Notes under the pieces: generated by a model
Told to the model about the DNA's origin: nothing
What the model saw: the letters and a program-made list of their open reading frames with translations, nothing else
The model's database searches: none
Made by a program: the position numbers and the translations under genes
Shown: positions 1 through 13,359 of the stretch, in pieces
Position numbering within the stretch: the stretch's first letter is position 1
Layout of the letters: each line of letters opens with the position of its first letter
Origin: Clavulina sp. PMI_390
Taxonomy: Eukaryota > Basidiomycota > Agaricomycetes > Cantharellales > Hydnaceae
Reading direction: 5' to 3'
Assembly: GCA_015039315.1 (NCBI GenBank)
Contig: WIDE01000118.1
Coordinates: forward strand, 1-64,000
DNA length: 64,000 nucleotides

Positions 1-701
1 TCAGTGGTGGGTGAGGTGTGGATCTTCAGTTCGCTTTGTGAGCCAACGACGAAGGCGAGCGTACCTCGTCACGTTGTCACACCCGAGCACACCTGCCAGG
101 GACTCCGCTGTTCTAACCACAAAGGTTTATGGCTGCCTCCCACTTTTCTACCATTCTTGCTAGCTCACAAAAGCGCAATCGCACTCCCTCCCTCGTTTGC
201 CTCGTTGGATGCGTGTTTATCAACTAGTATACAAAGGAACGGCAATCTTCATCGCGACTTGACTCGTAGGCCAGAACGTTCTTTGTTATATACAATACAT
301 TGTTACATAGTCATTCCCAAATGCTGAGTGGTTCTTCCGTGGACTTGCGCGATCGTTAGACCGACCTACAGCACTACAATGTCGCGTTAGTGGTGCAGCC
401 TTTTGAGTATCAAAGATTAGAGCGCAAATTGGGACAAGAGAGGCGCTGCGTAGTGTTTGGGCGCGCCAATGGCAACTGTGGAAGCAATCTAGTATGGCTT
501 GAGATGCGTGCTCACACGACCGAGCAGTTTGTCGGGTAACAAGGATGGAAAGCCTCGCCGCAATCGATGGAAACAACGTAAACATGTATATTGCAGTGGT
601 CTAGAATATGCGGGTGTAGCCCAGGAGCAAGCGTTCTAGTGATGCGATATATCAAAAAAGGAGAAAGGTTCCACCAACTGAAAATCCCAAAGATGTAAAA
701 A
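1..701. other. 3' flank of CHO2, no gene seen
   Basis: No reading frame here has the codon pattern, splice signals or recognisable motifs of a gene. It should hold the 3' UTR of the minus-strand CHO2 gene that ends at 702, and whatever lies beyond it. Confidence 0.5.
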
Positions 702-3700
702 TCATTCCGATAGAAGTTCCTTGGTCGCGAGAATCCGCTTTGTAAGAGTAGAGACGTTGGCATCCGCAAGAATGACCTCATAAGAGCACTCGACATCAAA
801 CGCCGCATGGATGCATCGGGCGATGCGTTTGGCTTGCTTGTCGGACCAGAACCGGAAGTCGTCATACGAAGGAGCATCGCCGTCAATCGAGGCAACATCG
901 GACTCGACAGCAGACGCGGAGGAAGGAACGAGTGACGGATCGGCTTCGAGGCAGAGGTTGATGATATTGAGGAGCGACGCGCGAACGCTCGCAAAGTCAA
1001 AAGCGGCGGGTTTGGAAGCTGGAGAAAGAGGGTGAGCTTCAGAGATCGACGAGCCGGGATAGAACGCACCATAGATCTCAAACGGACCACCGATCGCCAT
1101 TACGTTGTGCTTTCCATCATGGTGATAGCGTAGCTGTGGAAGAGAATCAAAGATGTTTGATGGCGCGGCCTTCGACAACGTATGCACGAGTGCTTACCTC
1201 GTATTGTCCGGTTTGCCAAGGGATTCGATCGCCCGAGAATACCAACGTGCCGTGCTCGCGAGAGGACGCGCGGCCGCCGGCATCAATGTGCATGTCACCT
1301 TCCCACTCTTCATCGAAAACGCCCATCCAGAGGCCTTGGGACGTAGTCCGAGTCTCCAACTTTGATCTGTTAGATCCAACCTGCACAAAAGTTGATCAAC
1401 ATAATGCAAGCAACAACGTCGTGGAGCTCAAAAAATACTGTACTTTATATATTCCAACCCAATCTCTACGCGAATGATTTGGTGGGGCGCGCCACTCTAC
1501 CTTGATCTGCTCTCCAAGGTGGAAGCGAACAATACCACCGGTAGCGTCGTCCGACGACATGACTACAGCGTACTGTGACGCATCGTAGGGAGAGAGGTCG
1601 GTAGCAAGCCGCCTATAGACGGTCCGTTAGTGGAGCGAGTAGGGTAAATGATGATAGATGCCATACGTTATGACGAGATGTTCTGTGGACTGCTGGAGCA
1701 TGGATTTGGCATCCTGAACAGCGTCGGACAGCTTGGGGGCGGCTAAAAAGATACAAAAACAAAAGGCGTCAGACAGAAGCGATGTAGAGTCCTTGCGTGG
1801 AAGGTGCTTACATTTGCTAATAAAGTCTTCCAGGACATCCGTAGCTTCCTCGTAAACCTTTCCGACAGTCCCACGAAGCTCTTGGGCGACCCTCCGGATT
1901 TCCGGAGCACGATCGAGCATCCTTGCGTTCTTGACTGCCAGGCGCTTGATGGTTTTGGTGAGTCCCGCCTCCTTTCGCAGAGACGGGCCGTACACCTTGC
2001 GCATATGAGGGCTGATAACGAACAATCAGATTGTGCGGAACCAAAAGCGAGAGCATATGGACGTACTCTTCAACTTTGCTGAGGAACCACCAATGAGAGA
2101 GGTGTGAGATGACCGCAAGTGAAAAGACGAGCTTGCTGCCACTGATGAGGGCCATCCCAAAGAAAGCTGCGCCGCTCATCGTCCGCTCAGGGTTGTTCAG
2201 GTAACTAGTCGCCCACGATGAGTAGATGAGCAAGAGTTCGTCGGGAAAGAATACAATTTGCGATACGTACCGATAAATTCCTGTGTAGTCGAGGGTGGCA
2301 GGATATTCATCAATGAAGAAATCGCCAAAGAACCATCCTGTAGGAATCATTGTGATCAACATTCAAGATTATCGACGTCGCTAGTAGGCTCCTTACCGAA
2401 AACCCCGAGAACTTCATACGACTGTACCGCGGTCCACACGTGAAGAGCAAGGAGGCCCTGCAAGAGTTACATCAGTAAAACTGCAAAGGGAATTGTCCAA
2501 GACGAAAGCATACCACGCCAAGAATATGACGCAGAAGTGCATCGCCGTCGGTCCAGTGAGTAGGCAAGGTGTATGTCTTCCACGCCAGAGTGATGAATGA
2601 TGCTGGGCGATGAATCCAGTTCAATTGGTGTGCCAATAAAAGGAGCGGCACTGATGCAAATACGTACCGTATGTCATACACATGCTCATGTTATAGAGGC
2701 CTTTCCAGTTAGCGAAGGCTTCCTCCAATGCACCTTGGCGAATCTCGCCCTTCGGGTAGTAGTAATGCATGATAAAATGCTGCACCATGTATTTGCGTCT
2801 ACTCTGTTCACGAAGGAGAAGACCCAGACCGAAAGAATGGAAGAAACGCCATAGAGTGGCATGGGTGAAGTGCAGAATTAGGGCCTGACTAGTCGAGAGG
2901 GGTGGGAGGAAGGCAATGGTTGTAATATAGGCAACGAGAAGCACGAGTTTAACATCAGCGGCCCTGTGAACGAAAAGCCAAGAATGAGACTAGGTTGGGG
3001 CAAGTAAAGACGAATTAGGCTGGACGAACCGCATAAAATCGAGGTTTCGCAACCCGATGGGGTCCTTGCGGAAGAATCTGGCAAGAATGTCGTGCTGGGT
3101 CGTAGAAGGCTTGCGGCGATGTCTGGGAGCACCACCTGCGCTCATGCGCAAGGGACGTAGCCGTGGAGAGTTGCCTTGTCGAGGGGTGGATGAGAGTTTT
3201 GGGTAGTCGTCATGCTCGTTGTCAGCTTCACCCTCTGTCAGCTCCTCGGTGTCAGTGGCCGTTTCGCCGTCCGTCGCCGAAGGGGTGTCGCAATCGAAAC
3301 TCGGGGAGCGATCACGGAGGGGAGGGGAATCTGACGTGCCGTGAAGTGAGACAGGCGATGCTGTGGGGGAGTCTTGTGACATGACGGGGGTTCGAAGCGA
3401 CATGAGCTTCTTCTGTCCATACATTCGCTCGATATCTATGGTTCGACAGAGAATATCGTAAGGGGAGATGGAGGGATCATTAGGAAGAGCCAACTCACGA
3501 GGATTCTCGAAGAAGACCAGGAAGCCAAATTGCATTATGTGGGCAAAGAGACTAGCAAAGAGCACCGGGTAACTACCCGTCAGAAGGGAGAGTCCATAGT
3601 ACCCCGCGTATCCTAAAAGGGTTGGTGTTAATAAGATAAAAGGCGAAAAAGGTTGAAACCAAGACGCACCAACAGAGTACATAGGGTGAGGGGCCATCTC

Positions 3701-4676
3701 GAACACGCCGTCAAATACCAAAGCCCCACGCTCAAAGAACACGTCCCCCCAGTACCATCCATAGTCTTTAACGACGTCGTGGGCCTCCTTCTTCACCCAG
3801 ATATTGAAAGCAATAAGAGCGATCCCAGAAATCCATCGCAACACGTGGAGAACAATCGAAAGACCATGGGGCACTCGGAAACACGAGAAAGCGAAAAGGG
3901 CATAGGCCAGGAAGTCACTGCCATCGAGAGAGGATTAACAAGAAAGCAGTGCGATAAGGTAAGAACATTGCAAATGTACTTGACGAGAATGACATCCACG
4001 ATTTGGCGAAAGAGTAGCCATGCATTGTATTCAACAGGCAACGACTAGGAAGAAAGCAAGGGAATGTCGGGTTGCCGGTTGTTAGCCCACGCCTCGCCCA
4101 CGATGCAAGGTGCATGAGACCTTGGATTCGGAAGCACTCACGTCGAAAGAATAGTCCTCGCCCATTTTGCCTTTCAGTTCTCCGCGAATCCAAGCGTAGA
4201 CCTTGGGACGCTTATTCTCATCAAGCCACCCAAGCCGTTGGATCTCTCGGACGATCCACCGCCGCTTGCTCTGTTTCGTCAGGACCCAACCAAGGCCGAC
4301 ATCGTATGCACAACGCCAAAAGACGAAGTACGATACAAAGAAAAGCTGGGCAGCCCGCCTGGAGAGCGTGAAGAACAGCAACAGTTGAACAGCGAGTAGA
4401 GAGAGATTGAGGAGGTCGAGGTGAGATTTAGGCCGTTGAGGATGGAACAAATTCGTCAACACGTCGTAGGTCGTTGGGACACGAAAAACTAGAGAAAAAA
4501 AGGCTGAGATTGGCGGTGAATGATATAAATAATGGCGATATGGTTGCACCTGTGCCCTCGGGCGTCTTGCCCCATACGACCTCCTCGTCTTTCTTCTTGC
4601 TGTCCGAAGGTACGTTGGGGTCACTTTGATGCCGTGAAAGGCGTTGGTGTAGCCCTTCGCTAACACCAGCACTCAT
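702..4676 (-). CDS. CHO2: Phosphatidylethanolamine N-methyltransferase, CHO2 type
   Basis: Catalyses the first S-adenosylmethionine-dependent methylation of phosphatidylethanolamine on the way to phosphatidylcholine, in the ER membrane. The protein is split over many exons on the minus strand. Seen in order: a short hydrophilic N-terminus (Met at 4676, [13 protein letters not shown]); several membrane segments; a first methyltransferase repeat ending [18 protein letters not shown] (about 3760-3570), the family hallmark; an acidic Ser/Thr-rich linker with [18 protein letters not shown]; a second transmembrane repeat (about 2940-2090) with [19 protein letters not shown]; and a soluble C-terminal beta domain (1386-702) with [10 protein letters not shown]. 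Two methyltransferase repeats plus the C-terminal domain separate CHO2 from the short OPI3 enzymes. Exon ends are approximate. The start is the only in-frame ATG before a good GTGCAA donor near 4551. Nothing looks broken. Confidence 0.93.
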
Positions 4677-5364
4677 CCTTGTTGTGCGCAAGACTCCTCT
4701 TGCTAGCGTCGGTGACACAGTCGGGGGTCGCGTGCTCGGTCGGGCTTGTGGCGGTAGGAAGGTGGGAGATTCAACTAGAACTCGCGTGGGAACTCCTCGT
4801 TTGCCATTTCGTTCCCTGCACACATCGTGCAGTACCCTGTTGTCAGCAGTGGAGTAATTCTCTTCGGGCTAGCCCTCAAACGCGCGGGTATGGTTATCGC
4901 CCGCCTCCAGCGAAACGACCCTTCCTCTACATCGAGGCCCACCCACTTGCTCAATCCCGCGATCACCCAAAATACTTGCGACATTCTGGCGTCATTATAT
5001 TATCGAAGTTGAATATAACAGTAAGATGCTGATTGCTAGAATGATAATTCGTGATTTGGGACTGTACATAATGAGCAGGGGTAACAACGTGAAAGCCCAG
5101 GGGAATAAAATGCAACGTGTGTGTGTGAGTGGAAGGAAATAATGCAACGGTGGTATCGCGCCGAGCTCCGAAGTGAGTTTTAGAAATCCATGCGTTAGAG
5201 GGGCTGTTAAAGGGGTACAGAGGCAAAATTGGGGGTGAGCGATCTCAAGGGGCGTGGAGGACGTGGGGGACATGAGCAGTTGGCGTCAAAGTGTAGGTGG
5301 ATGGAGCAGGAAATGGCAAGCGGGAAATAACGGCACCCAGTCAACTGTAGGGCGTGATCACATC
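4677..5364. other. Intergenic: CHO2 upstream region and 3' end of the next gene
   Basis: Holds the promoter and 5' leader of CHO2 (transcribed leftward from 4676) and the 3' UTR of nothing identifiable on the plus strand. A short GT run lies near 5116. The frames here lack support as coding. Confidence 0.4.
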
Positions 5365-8300
5365 TCAAAATTGCGGAATACTCTGCATAGCCATCATCCT
5401 CGGTGTATCCGGTGGTGTGCTGACACCCACGCTGTCTGCGCGGCCCACCTCCATCCGGCTCGCCTTCCTCCTCAACCCGTGGCTTGGTTCGACACCGAAC
5501 AAACCGAGGAGGTTACCGGAGGATGAGGGCTCAGGTGGTGGTGGCGCAGGTTCCTCTTCGACAAGTTGTTGAGGAGGTGATTGTTCGGGGGTTGGCAGGC
5601 CTGAGTGACCAGAGTGGGTCGAGGAGCCATCTTGCTGCTCGAGAGAAGAAGTCGTGCTGCCCATCTGGATGGAGTAACATCTCAGTCACCGAAAATAGTC
5701 GAGAGTGAACAGAAAAGCGATGATATGACGTACTGGGGAAATTCCTGCCCAAGGGTTGGAGGGGTGTTGGACGACGACGAACGGTGCTGGTGATCTGGCC
5801 AGCGACGGGGATAGCATAGACGATGGTGTTGGTCTCGGCTGGAGGTGATGGGGAGGCGGTAATTCCAGCGGAGGCGGTAAGGGTAGTTGAGGCGAGCGAA
5901 GGTCTCTCATGACAGCCTTCTGTTTTTGCTTTTGCTGGCCGCCAGAAGCCTCTGGCTGGGGCTTGGGCGAAAGCACCTGCTGCTGCGGTGGTTTGGAGGG
6001 CTGAGGGTGGGCGGATTGGGACTGATGAGAATTAGAGTGCATCTCCACCGTTGTAGTCGTGGTATTTGATGGGCGGAAGGACGATGAAGCACCACCTGTA
6101 TTACCAGACGGACGCCCACCAAAAAGCGACTGGAATTCAACTGTCGTGGTTTGTGAACCGTGTCGAGGCGAAGGGACGGCCTTGAAGTATTCGACGCTCT
6201 TGTGGGGTTGAGGCTTTGGGGACTTCGAACTATGGGAAGGAGTCGATGGTTCTGAAGGACTCCGCGGTGGTGGGGGCTTGATCTGAGGTGGACGATGATA
6301 CGGAGTTCCGGCAACTTTCTGCTTTTCTTCCTTTCGACGTTGCCGTGCCTATGAAAGTCAACGGGTATAAGCATCGTATAGACATGATTGAAATGACGAA
6401 GTTGGCGGCATAAAATCAGGAGGGTCGTGATGAGCGAAGGGCGAATGGGAAAGAACAGGGGAGTATGGTAAGTAAACATCAATATCAGCACAAACAATTA
6501 CCTGGATATCTGCTGGAACAGAAGGGGGAGAGCGATATTCAATTGGGACCATCATCGTCGTTGTTTGTGCCTCCGTGGTGACCGCCGGAGTCGAAGATGG
6601 AGGTGCTTGGCGTGCTGCAGCTGCTTCAAGCTGTTCGATCCTCGATTCAACGGCACGTTCACGATCGTGGTCGTTTGAAGGATCTGGTCGCGTGTTTGAT
6701 GAAAAAGCAGTATGTGAGGGCGTCTAATGTAAATGTGAGTTTCTAACGATGTTACAACAAGCCTTTAGACGATCGAAACTCACTCTCGAATGCCCAGGTC
6801 GCTGGGAGCCAGCAGGACCCGCTTTTCCTGCCAATGGCCTCGCCACCCTTGGTGGAGACCTCAACTCGCCCATAGCACTGATGCTCTGGCTCATCACGCT
6901 CACAGAAGCCTGGCTCCTCAGCGGCGGGTACGGCACTCGCGGCGATGTTTGCCGGCTCTGAGAAGCGGAGCGTGATGGAAGGCTTTTATCAGGGATGGCT
7001 TCACCATCGTGCTCCGTCGTAGCTGACGATAGTGGGGGGTAGGGAACGCGATCGGAAACACCAGAAGCAGAGGTCGTTGCACTGAAGGTTTGCGACGAGG
7101 CCATGTTTTGCAGAGTGTGAGGGCGAGCCTGCGATTGCGATTGTTGAGCTTGGGCTGAGGACGTGGCAGAGCGTGAACCACTCTTTGAATTGCCGCCGCG
7201 GGAACGAGATTGGGACTGAGACTGAGAGCGCGAGCCCGACTTGGATTGGGGTTGAGATCGACCTCCTTCCTCCTCTGAAAGTTCAATACTTCGTTCTTGG
7301 TCCGTCGAACTGGGGCTTGGCTGGGCTGCTGCGGCCGTGGTCGGTGCCGCGGGGATCGCGACCTTGAGAGGCTGCTGTTGTCGCTGAGGTGCACGAGCGG
7401 GTGTTGTATCTTGGCCTTGACGTATCGTTGATGCTGTCGCGGGCGTGGTTTGCAATACGGCAGTAGCACTTGTGGTGTGCGGGAGCTCCGTCTTCGTAGC
7501 TTTGACAGGCTCCCGTTCGCGATCACGAGTAGTCGGAACATCGGAATGATGGCGCGTGACAGGGACGGCTGCAGAAGTCGATGTCTGAGGTTGAGGTTGG
7601 GCTTGAGAAGCGTTTGTTTCGCGAGAAACACGACGCGGCTGGTCTTGCGGCGGTTGTCGCTGTGATTGTGAAGCAGATCGCGTAACGAGGACTTGCTGCA
7701 CCAATGATGGAGTGCTTGCTAGGGGTGTGGCCATTGAAGGTCGAGCACTTGAAGGAACAACGGTACCCTCCTTATCCTTGGGCTTGTTGGGGACTCTTTC
7801 CCTCTGAGCTTGCGTCGACGCGTATTGATGCTGGAGATTGGCCATAGAAGTTTGTCGGCTCGGTCCTCCCGGTCCAGCAGTAACACCTGTATTCACGCCG
7901 GTGGTCTGTGGGGAGACATAAGTCGATGGCGGGGGGGCAGAGACTGTCGCGGTTGTGAGTCCCGTGGCAGCGGCGACCGAAGGCTTCGTCAAGTGTGCAT
8001 GACTTGGTTTACGGTTCGGTGTCATCCCCAGGACGCTTGTTGCAGAAGAGCCTCCAGTGAACTGCTGCTGAATCTGCTTCGTTGCTGATCCTGAAGGCTG
8101 CTGCTGCTGTTGCTTGGGCACGGTTGAGGACGATGACGATGGAAGGCGCCCAGGTGTGGTAATGGTAGAGCTGTCCCCTGGACGGTATGTCTCAACAGTG
8201 ATCGTCGTGCGCATCGAACCCGTGCCAGTCGTAGACGGTAACGTGGTCTCACCATGGCTGGGCTTGCGTGTAGACCTGCTTCCACCCGCACCGTCAGTTG

Positions 8301-10548
8301 TGGGGGCCGGTGCAGGATCTTTCTCCTTCTCCTTCTCTTTTTCTTTGGGCTCGCGTTCACGAGGATGCGAATAGCCGCCAATAGGTACGCTGACACCAGA
8401 GCCAGCCATCCTCGTATGGATGGACCCGCTCTGATAACTGGTCGATAAACTTGATGGTCCACCACCACCACCACCCTGTACCACGACCTCTTCTGGATGC
8501 GCAGGAGATGGACCACGCACGCCCCCGGCACTGGGTGGAGTTGCTCCTGTGATGCCATGCGCAGGAGGGGCAGGAACAGGGAAGTAGTCCCCACCACTAC
8601 CGAGGTCGGCAAGCCCAACACCACTAGCAAACGGTGCGGGCCCACCACCGGCAAGACTAGGACGGCGCATGGATGCCCCAGGAGGGGTACTAACGATGGG
8701 AGGCACGCTGCCACTGCCGCCACCGCTACCTGTGAACTCACTCGCAGAGTTGGCGAGCTCACTAAGGCGCCCAAGATGGGGTGGATGGCCGTGGTGATGG
8801 TGATGTGGGTGGTGACGCAGGGAGCCCATGGGGCTCGGCGTGGCTGCGGGAGAGGGTGAAGAGGAATCGCCGCGATCGCGATGAAGATCGCGGAGGGCAG
8901 TCAGGTTAGATCGAGGGGGCATCGGGATCTGAACTGGCTGCGCGCTTGTGGTGCCCGATGATGCGTTCGTGTTTGGGTTTGGAGTGGAGGAGAAATTTGG
9001 CTGCGTGGGTGGAGGAGTTGTCGTACTCTCCCCTGGGCCGGCCGGACGAGAACTGCGGGAGGATGGCTTGTGCTGGATGGCTGGCTGGGAGCCAGGAGAC
9101 GACGAGAACCCAGGAGATTCCTCGCGAAGGTTGGGAAGGCGAGTGTCGGCAGACGCGCCTGAATTTTTGCGGGGCATAGAGGAGTGGCTCAAACGCTACG
9201 AGTTCAGGGACGACATGAAGGAGCCGATGTTATGTGAGAAAAAAATGTGCAATCGCCAACAACGGGGGGTGTTGGTTGCTGACCTTGGGACGGACGATCT
9301 CCTCGCCAGAATCAAATCCCATCTGAGAAGGTGAAATCCGGCGCCCCATCGTTTCCTGTGCCATGGCCTACAATCACGATAAGAAGGGGTGCACACAAAT
9401 TTCCACGAAAACAAAAACTCACAGCAACCTTGGGATCACTCATTTTCCTCAAATGAGCCTTGCTGCTGTTGTTCGCATCTCTATCAACAGGACTTGGCCG
9501 CCCACCACCACCACCGCCACCGCCCAAAACGGTGGAGGCTTTAGTTTCGGTGGGGCTCACGTTTGTGTTGATGGGACGATACGAAGCCTGGCTGGCAGAA
9601 GGGGCACGGGGTCGTCCTGAGGTGGTAGAGCCTGTGGCAAACCCGGTAAGGAGTGGGGGAGAGGGTTCAGGAATTGGAATGGCGGGCGGGGCGGGGAAGA
9701 TACGGCCAGTTGGGAGGGAGGTGATAGCGATGGGTCCGCCGATACCACGGGCGCGCTGGATAGGAAGAAAAGTCGGTGCATCATCAGTATGTTTTCCAAG
9801 ATGCCGAGGAGAAAAAATACGAGCTTAAGACCAAAGAAGAAAAAAACGCACGCGGTCAGCCTCGATCTGGCGGGAGAGATTGTCATTCATCGTCCAATCA
9901 AAGGTGGTGCGTGCATCGAGCTCGATGCCATCCACGTCGACGCCATCCTCGTCCTCGTAGTCATCTTCGCCATCAAAGTCGTCGTATTCGTCGGCATATG
10001 GGCCGGCGCCAAACTCGCTGGCGCTGGGGAGCTCGATCACCTCCCTATCGTCGACGTCAACAACACTGGTCGCCATGGACATGTTAGCATTGGCGCGGGA
10101 ATTCCTGATGCGGCGACGACGCTGCTGGGCTGCGCTGGGGCCAGCATGATGACGATTTGCGGGGAGCAGAGCGACGCCAGATGCGGTGGTTGCAGTGTTG
10201 ATGTTTTGAACTTCGACCTCGATGTGGGAGCCGGTGATGGTGATGGACGAGCCGTTCGCAGTGGTGATGTTAATCGTGCTAGTGTGTGCAAAGAAGGGTC
10301 GACAGTGGATGGCGATTGCAGACAAGAAAAGGGCCGGAGCGGAGGGGGAAGAGTGCACGAGAACGGATAAGCTCCTAGCTGGATTGGTGTTGGGCAATAG
10401 CGAGGGAGACGGACCTGATGTTCTCAGACCGGACCACTGCATCGGCAGCTGGCCGCAGTGGGCGCTCCAGTCGCTGGCCGTCGCGGTACTCGCGCTCGCG
10501 CGGTTCCCTTTCTCGATAGTGTGGCTGTCCGACCGAGCGCGATGCCAT
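5365..10548 (-). CDS. Large low-complexity Ser/Pro/Gln/Thr-rich protein, function unknown
   Basis: I recognise no catalytic domain. The model starts MASRSVGQPHYRERE at 10548, in a charged Arg/Glu stretch, and runs through at least seven exons to a stop at 5365. A short conserved-looking segment follows (SENIRSTINITTANGS, exon from about 10280), then an acidic patch (EYDDFDGEDDYEDEDGVDVD, about 9990), a poly-Gly stretch near 9500, and one 2.4-kb exon (about 9199-6760) made almost wholly of Ser, Pro, Thr, Gln and Gly with short His and Lys/Glu runs. Near 6690 is one short predicted coiled coil (RERAVESRIEQLEAAAAR). The C-terminal exon starts after a phase-0 intron at 5735-5665. Length is about 1,450 residues, nearly all disordered. 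Junctions kept the frame everywhere I checked. A scaffold or transcription-associated protein is possible but not shown. Confidence 0.7.
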
Positions 10549-11108
10549 GAGGCACAGCAGCGAACTCAACACACAGTTAAGGGTAGCAAGCTGCTGGCTT
10601 GCTTGTGCTCAAAAAAAGGACAGAGAAAACGACGAAATGAGGAGAGAGAAAAGAGAGCGATGGGGTAGCCTGTAGCTGCAGACAAGCGTGCAGCCTCGAG
10701 GCAAGAGTCTGCACAGACTTGGGTCTGAGTGAGAGAAATAAGAGAATCGGGAATCGAGACCCTTTCCACACACATCACCATACACCATGCACCTGTTCCC
10801 CCTCTTCCCAACTTGAACACACATTCCCGGTCACAACAACAGACCACGAACACGAGGCCAACACGCGACAGGAGAAAGAGAGAAAGAAAGTGGGAGAGAG
10901 GCGATATGTCTATCATACATGCACTGTGATGACAATTCAAGTATCAAAAAAAAGTCATACCAGCCATCAATGACGAATGGCACGATCGAGGGGTCGAGCA
11001 ATCCATGAACGAGGGGCTAACTGAACTCGGCCGCTGTCAAACGCCGACCGTCGCGATGGCAATGGTGATGGCCCATGCAAACTGCTACTAGTACTGCCTT
11101 GCCACTCT
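10549..11108. other. Intergenic, DCN1 3' end and promoter of the disordered-protein gene
   Basis: About 560 bases between the DCN1 stop and the next start on the same strand. It is rich in GA/CT tracts (near 10630-10660 and 10870-10900), common in fungal 5' leaders. No coding frame is supported. Confidence 0.45.
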
Positions 11109-13329
11109 CTACGCAGACTTCTCCTTTCGCCAGGCCACAAACTCATCGATCAATGACGGCCATGCACCTGTAACCCAACACGATCCGCGTGAACGAACAA
11201 ACGAACCCGAACAACGGCAACGATTGAATCCCGTAGCAACCAGAGTGCACAGGTGAGCACCACCCCCCAATGAACAAATGAATGAGTGAGTGAGTGAGTG
11301 GGACGATTGAACGCGCGCGAGAGTATAATGAATGAGAACAAAAGTGTGGAGAGATCCGCAATGGCGATCCACCGGTACGTCCGCGTCAACCCATCGAATC
11401 ACTTCATTTCCCAAGAAGCTAACACAGCGAAGAAACAAGAAAAGTAAAAGAAAAGCCAAGAAAAGCACTCACCGGTTTCATCAAAGTTCTTCAGTTCACA
11501 GTCTGTCGTCCGTACGAGGTTCAGGAACTGCCAATGGGGATCGATCGCCCCGATATAACAGCATCGTCATCATCAGGAACGAAACACATTCGGGCAGAAG
11601 ACAGAAGAGTCAGCAAGCCGATCGCACACATAGATCGACGTCAAGATACCAAACCAAAAAGAAAAGGGAAAAATAGACTGGCAGAAGAAGAAGCAGAAAA
11701 GGAAGAGGGAGAGTTGGCAACTAGATGAATGAATACATTCTCAATCGCGCATATGAGTGATATGTATGCGTCTATGTGTCACCCACCCGAGAGACAGAGG
11801 AAGGAGGGATGACGCCGAGCTATTGTGTCCGCATCCATCCTCCTCTCGTGTCCGTGCCGCGAAGCCCTCCTCCCTTATCACCCGAGCACGAGCACGAGCA
11901 AAGCACGTCACTGTCGGGAACTCCCACTTCTCCGGCAAGCTCGGAGAAAGGGAAAGGCAGGGGGCCACAACAGCTCATCGGTATCTCCCATGCATGCATG
12001 GCACGCGAGATACTCTCTACTCACGCGATCGCTCGAGCAGTAACGAAACCAATTCGACCAAATAAAAAAAAGGGAGATAACACGAAATAAAAACTCACCA
12101 TAGTCCACGCGTCCTTGCTGATCCCCTTGACCTTGCCCTTCTTAGTCTCCAAAAACTCGAACCAATCTGCACTCGTCTCGTCGTTCCACCGCATATCCTT
12201 TTCCTCCACCAGGCCCTCCCAAGCGCCAGAGCTCGCATTCTTCACTCCTCTCACCACCACTGGTAGCAAGATCCCCCAAAATGCGACTGCATTTTCGAGC
12301 GCAATGCTCCGCGCACCTTTCTCTTTGGAAAACTCAAATGTGAACATCCACACTTTGCGCGCATATTCGCCTCCGTTCTCGTCCCTTTCCATCTGTGCCT
12401 CGAGCTTGGCGGCGCCCGTCTTCATGCTCTCAAGCGAGTCACATCCGAGGGCCTTCCATCCATCGATGAACGGCTGCTTCTCAAAAACGCCCATCTGCGG
12501 TGATTTCAGTTCCATCGACAATGCGAAGATATTGACGCCCTCCAGTGAGACGTCGATCGCCTCACACAGCGCCATCGTCCCTTCCACAGCGATGTTATCC
12601 CCATCTGGATCTACAGAGTTCATGTCGCCATCGTGTGCGACGGACGGATTGACAAATAATCGAGGCAGACGGATAGCGAAGGTAAGGGACAGTTGTTGCG
12701 CAGTTGGGGGAAAGAGAGCAGACGGAGGGTAAGAATCACATAGGGAAGCACCACGACCATCTGAGAATCACGTACCTTTGTACTCCTCGAAGATCTTGGT
12801 GATCTTGGATACACTCGGTTGGGAGCTTGAACCGCTCAGGGCAGCGAGCGCGGTGGGATCATTGTACAGTTCGTTCAGGGCAGCGTCTACTTTGTAGTTG
12901 TGCTTCTTGAGGTATTTGACGGCATCGGTTTGACTGAGAGGGATGTTGATCAGAGGGTATCGCAAAGGAGGGCAGGTTGCGTTTGCGGATACGGATATCC
13001 GAACGTGAAACCGCGCAGCGCAAGACAACACCCAGTTGAGCATTCATAGCGTGTGTATGAGACAGGAGCCATAGCAGAGAAGGTAGAGGAGGGAAGTGAA
13101 GGAGAGAGCAAGTAACAAGCCAAGACATGACACATGGGCCAGTCGATATCGTTGGGTTGAAGAAGAATGCGGAAACAACGAGGTCAATGCACGATCCACA
13201 GTACACGATGGAAGGTTGTGATGGGACGTACTTTGCTCCGGTAACCTCTCTGAACTGCGCAATGAGCGCATCTCGTTTTGCTTGTTCCTTTTTTGATGAG
13301 GAAGAGAACGACTGGAGGAGTGAAGACAT
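11109..13329 (-). CDS. DCN1: DCN1-like E3 ligase for cullin neddylation
   Basis: Promotes transfer of NEDD8/Rub1 from Ubc12 to cullins, acting as a scaffold-type E3 on SCF complexes. Five exons fit in phase: 13329-13232, 12933-12776, 12610-12099, 11527-11473 and 11167-11109, giving 293 residues, normal for the family. Residues 1-33 are Ser-rich and lead into a UBA-like segment (DAVKYLKKHNYKVDAALNEL). The PONY/DCUN1 domain follows: DPDGDNIAVEG (EF-like), the long middle exon with WKALGCDSLESMK and FSKEKGARSIALENAVAFW, and the C-terminal DETGAWPSLIDEFVAWRK, the diagnostic DCN1 end. Introns of 571 and 305 nt are unusually long for this window. It acts on cullin-RING ligases, which links it in principle to the F-box protein at 53.6 kb. 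Confidence 0.93.
11277..11300. repeat. AATG/TGAG microsatellite in DCN1 intron 4
   Basis: Two AATG units then about four and a half TGAG units, lying inside the 305-nt last intron of DCN1. Confidence 0.8.
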
Positions 13330-13359
13330 TGTGGTGGTAGATCGGGTTGGGCAGCCAAG

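Noticed and set aside
8022..8774. Long open frames overlapping the large disordered gene, such as 8022-8774 in another minus-strand frame
   Set aside because: They arise from the GC-rich, repetitive codons of the real exon; composition is not protein-like and no start or splice context fits.
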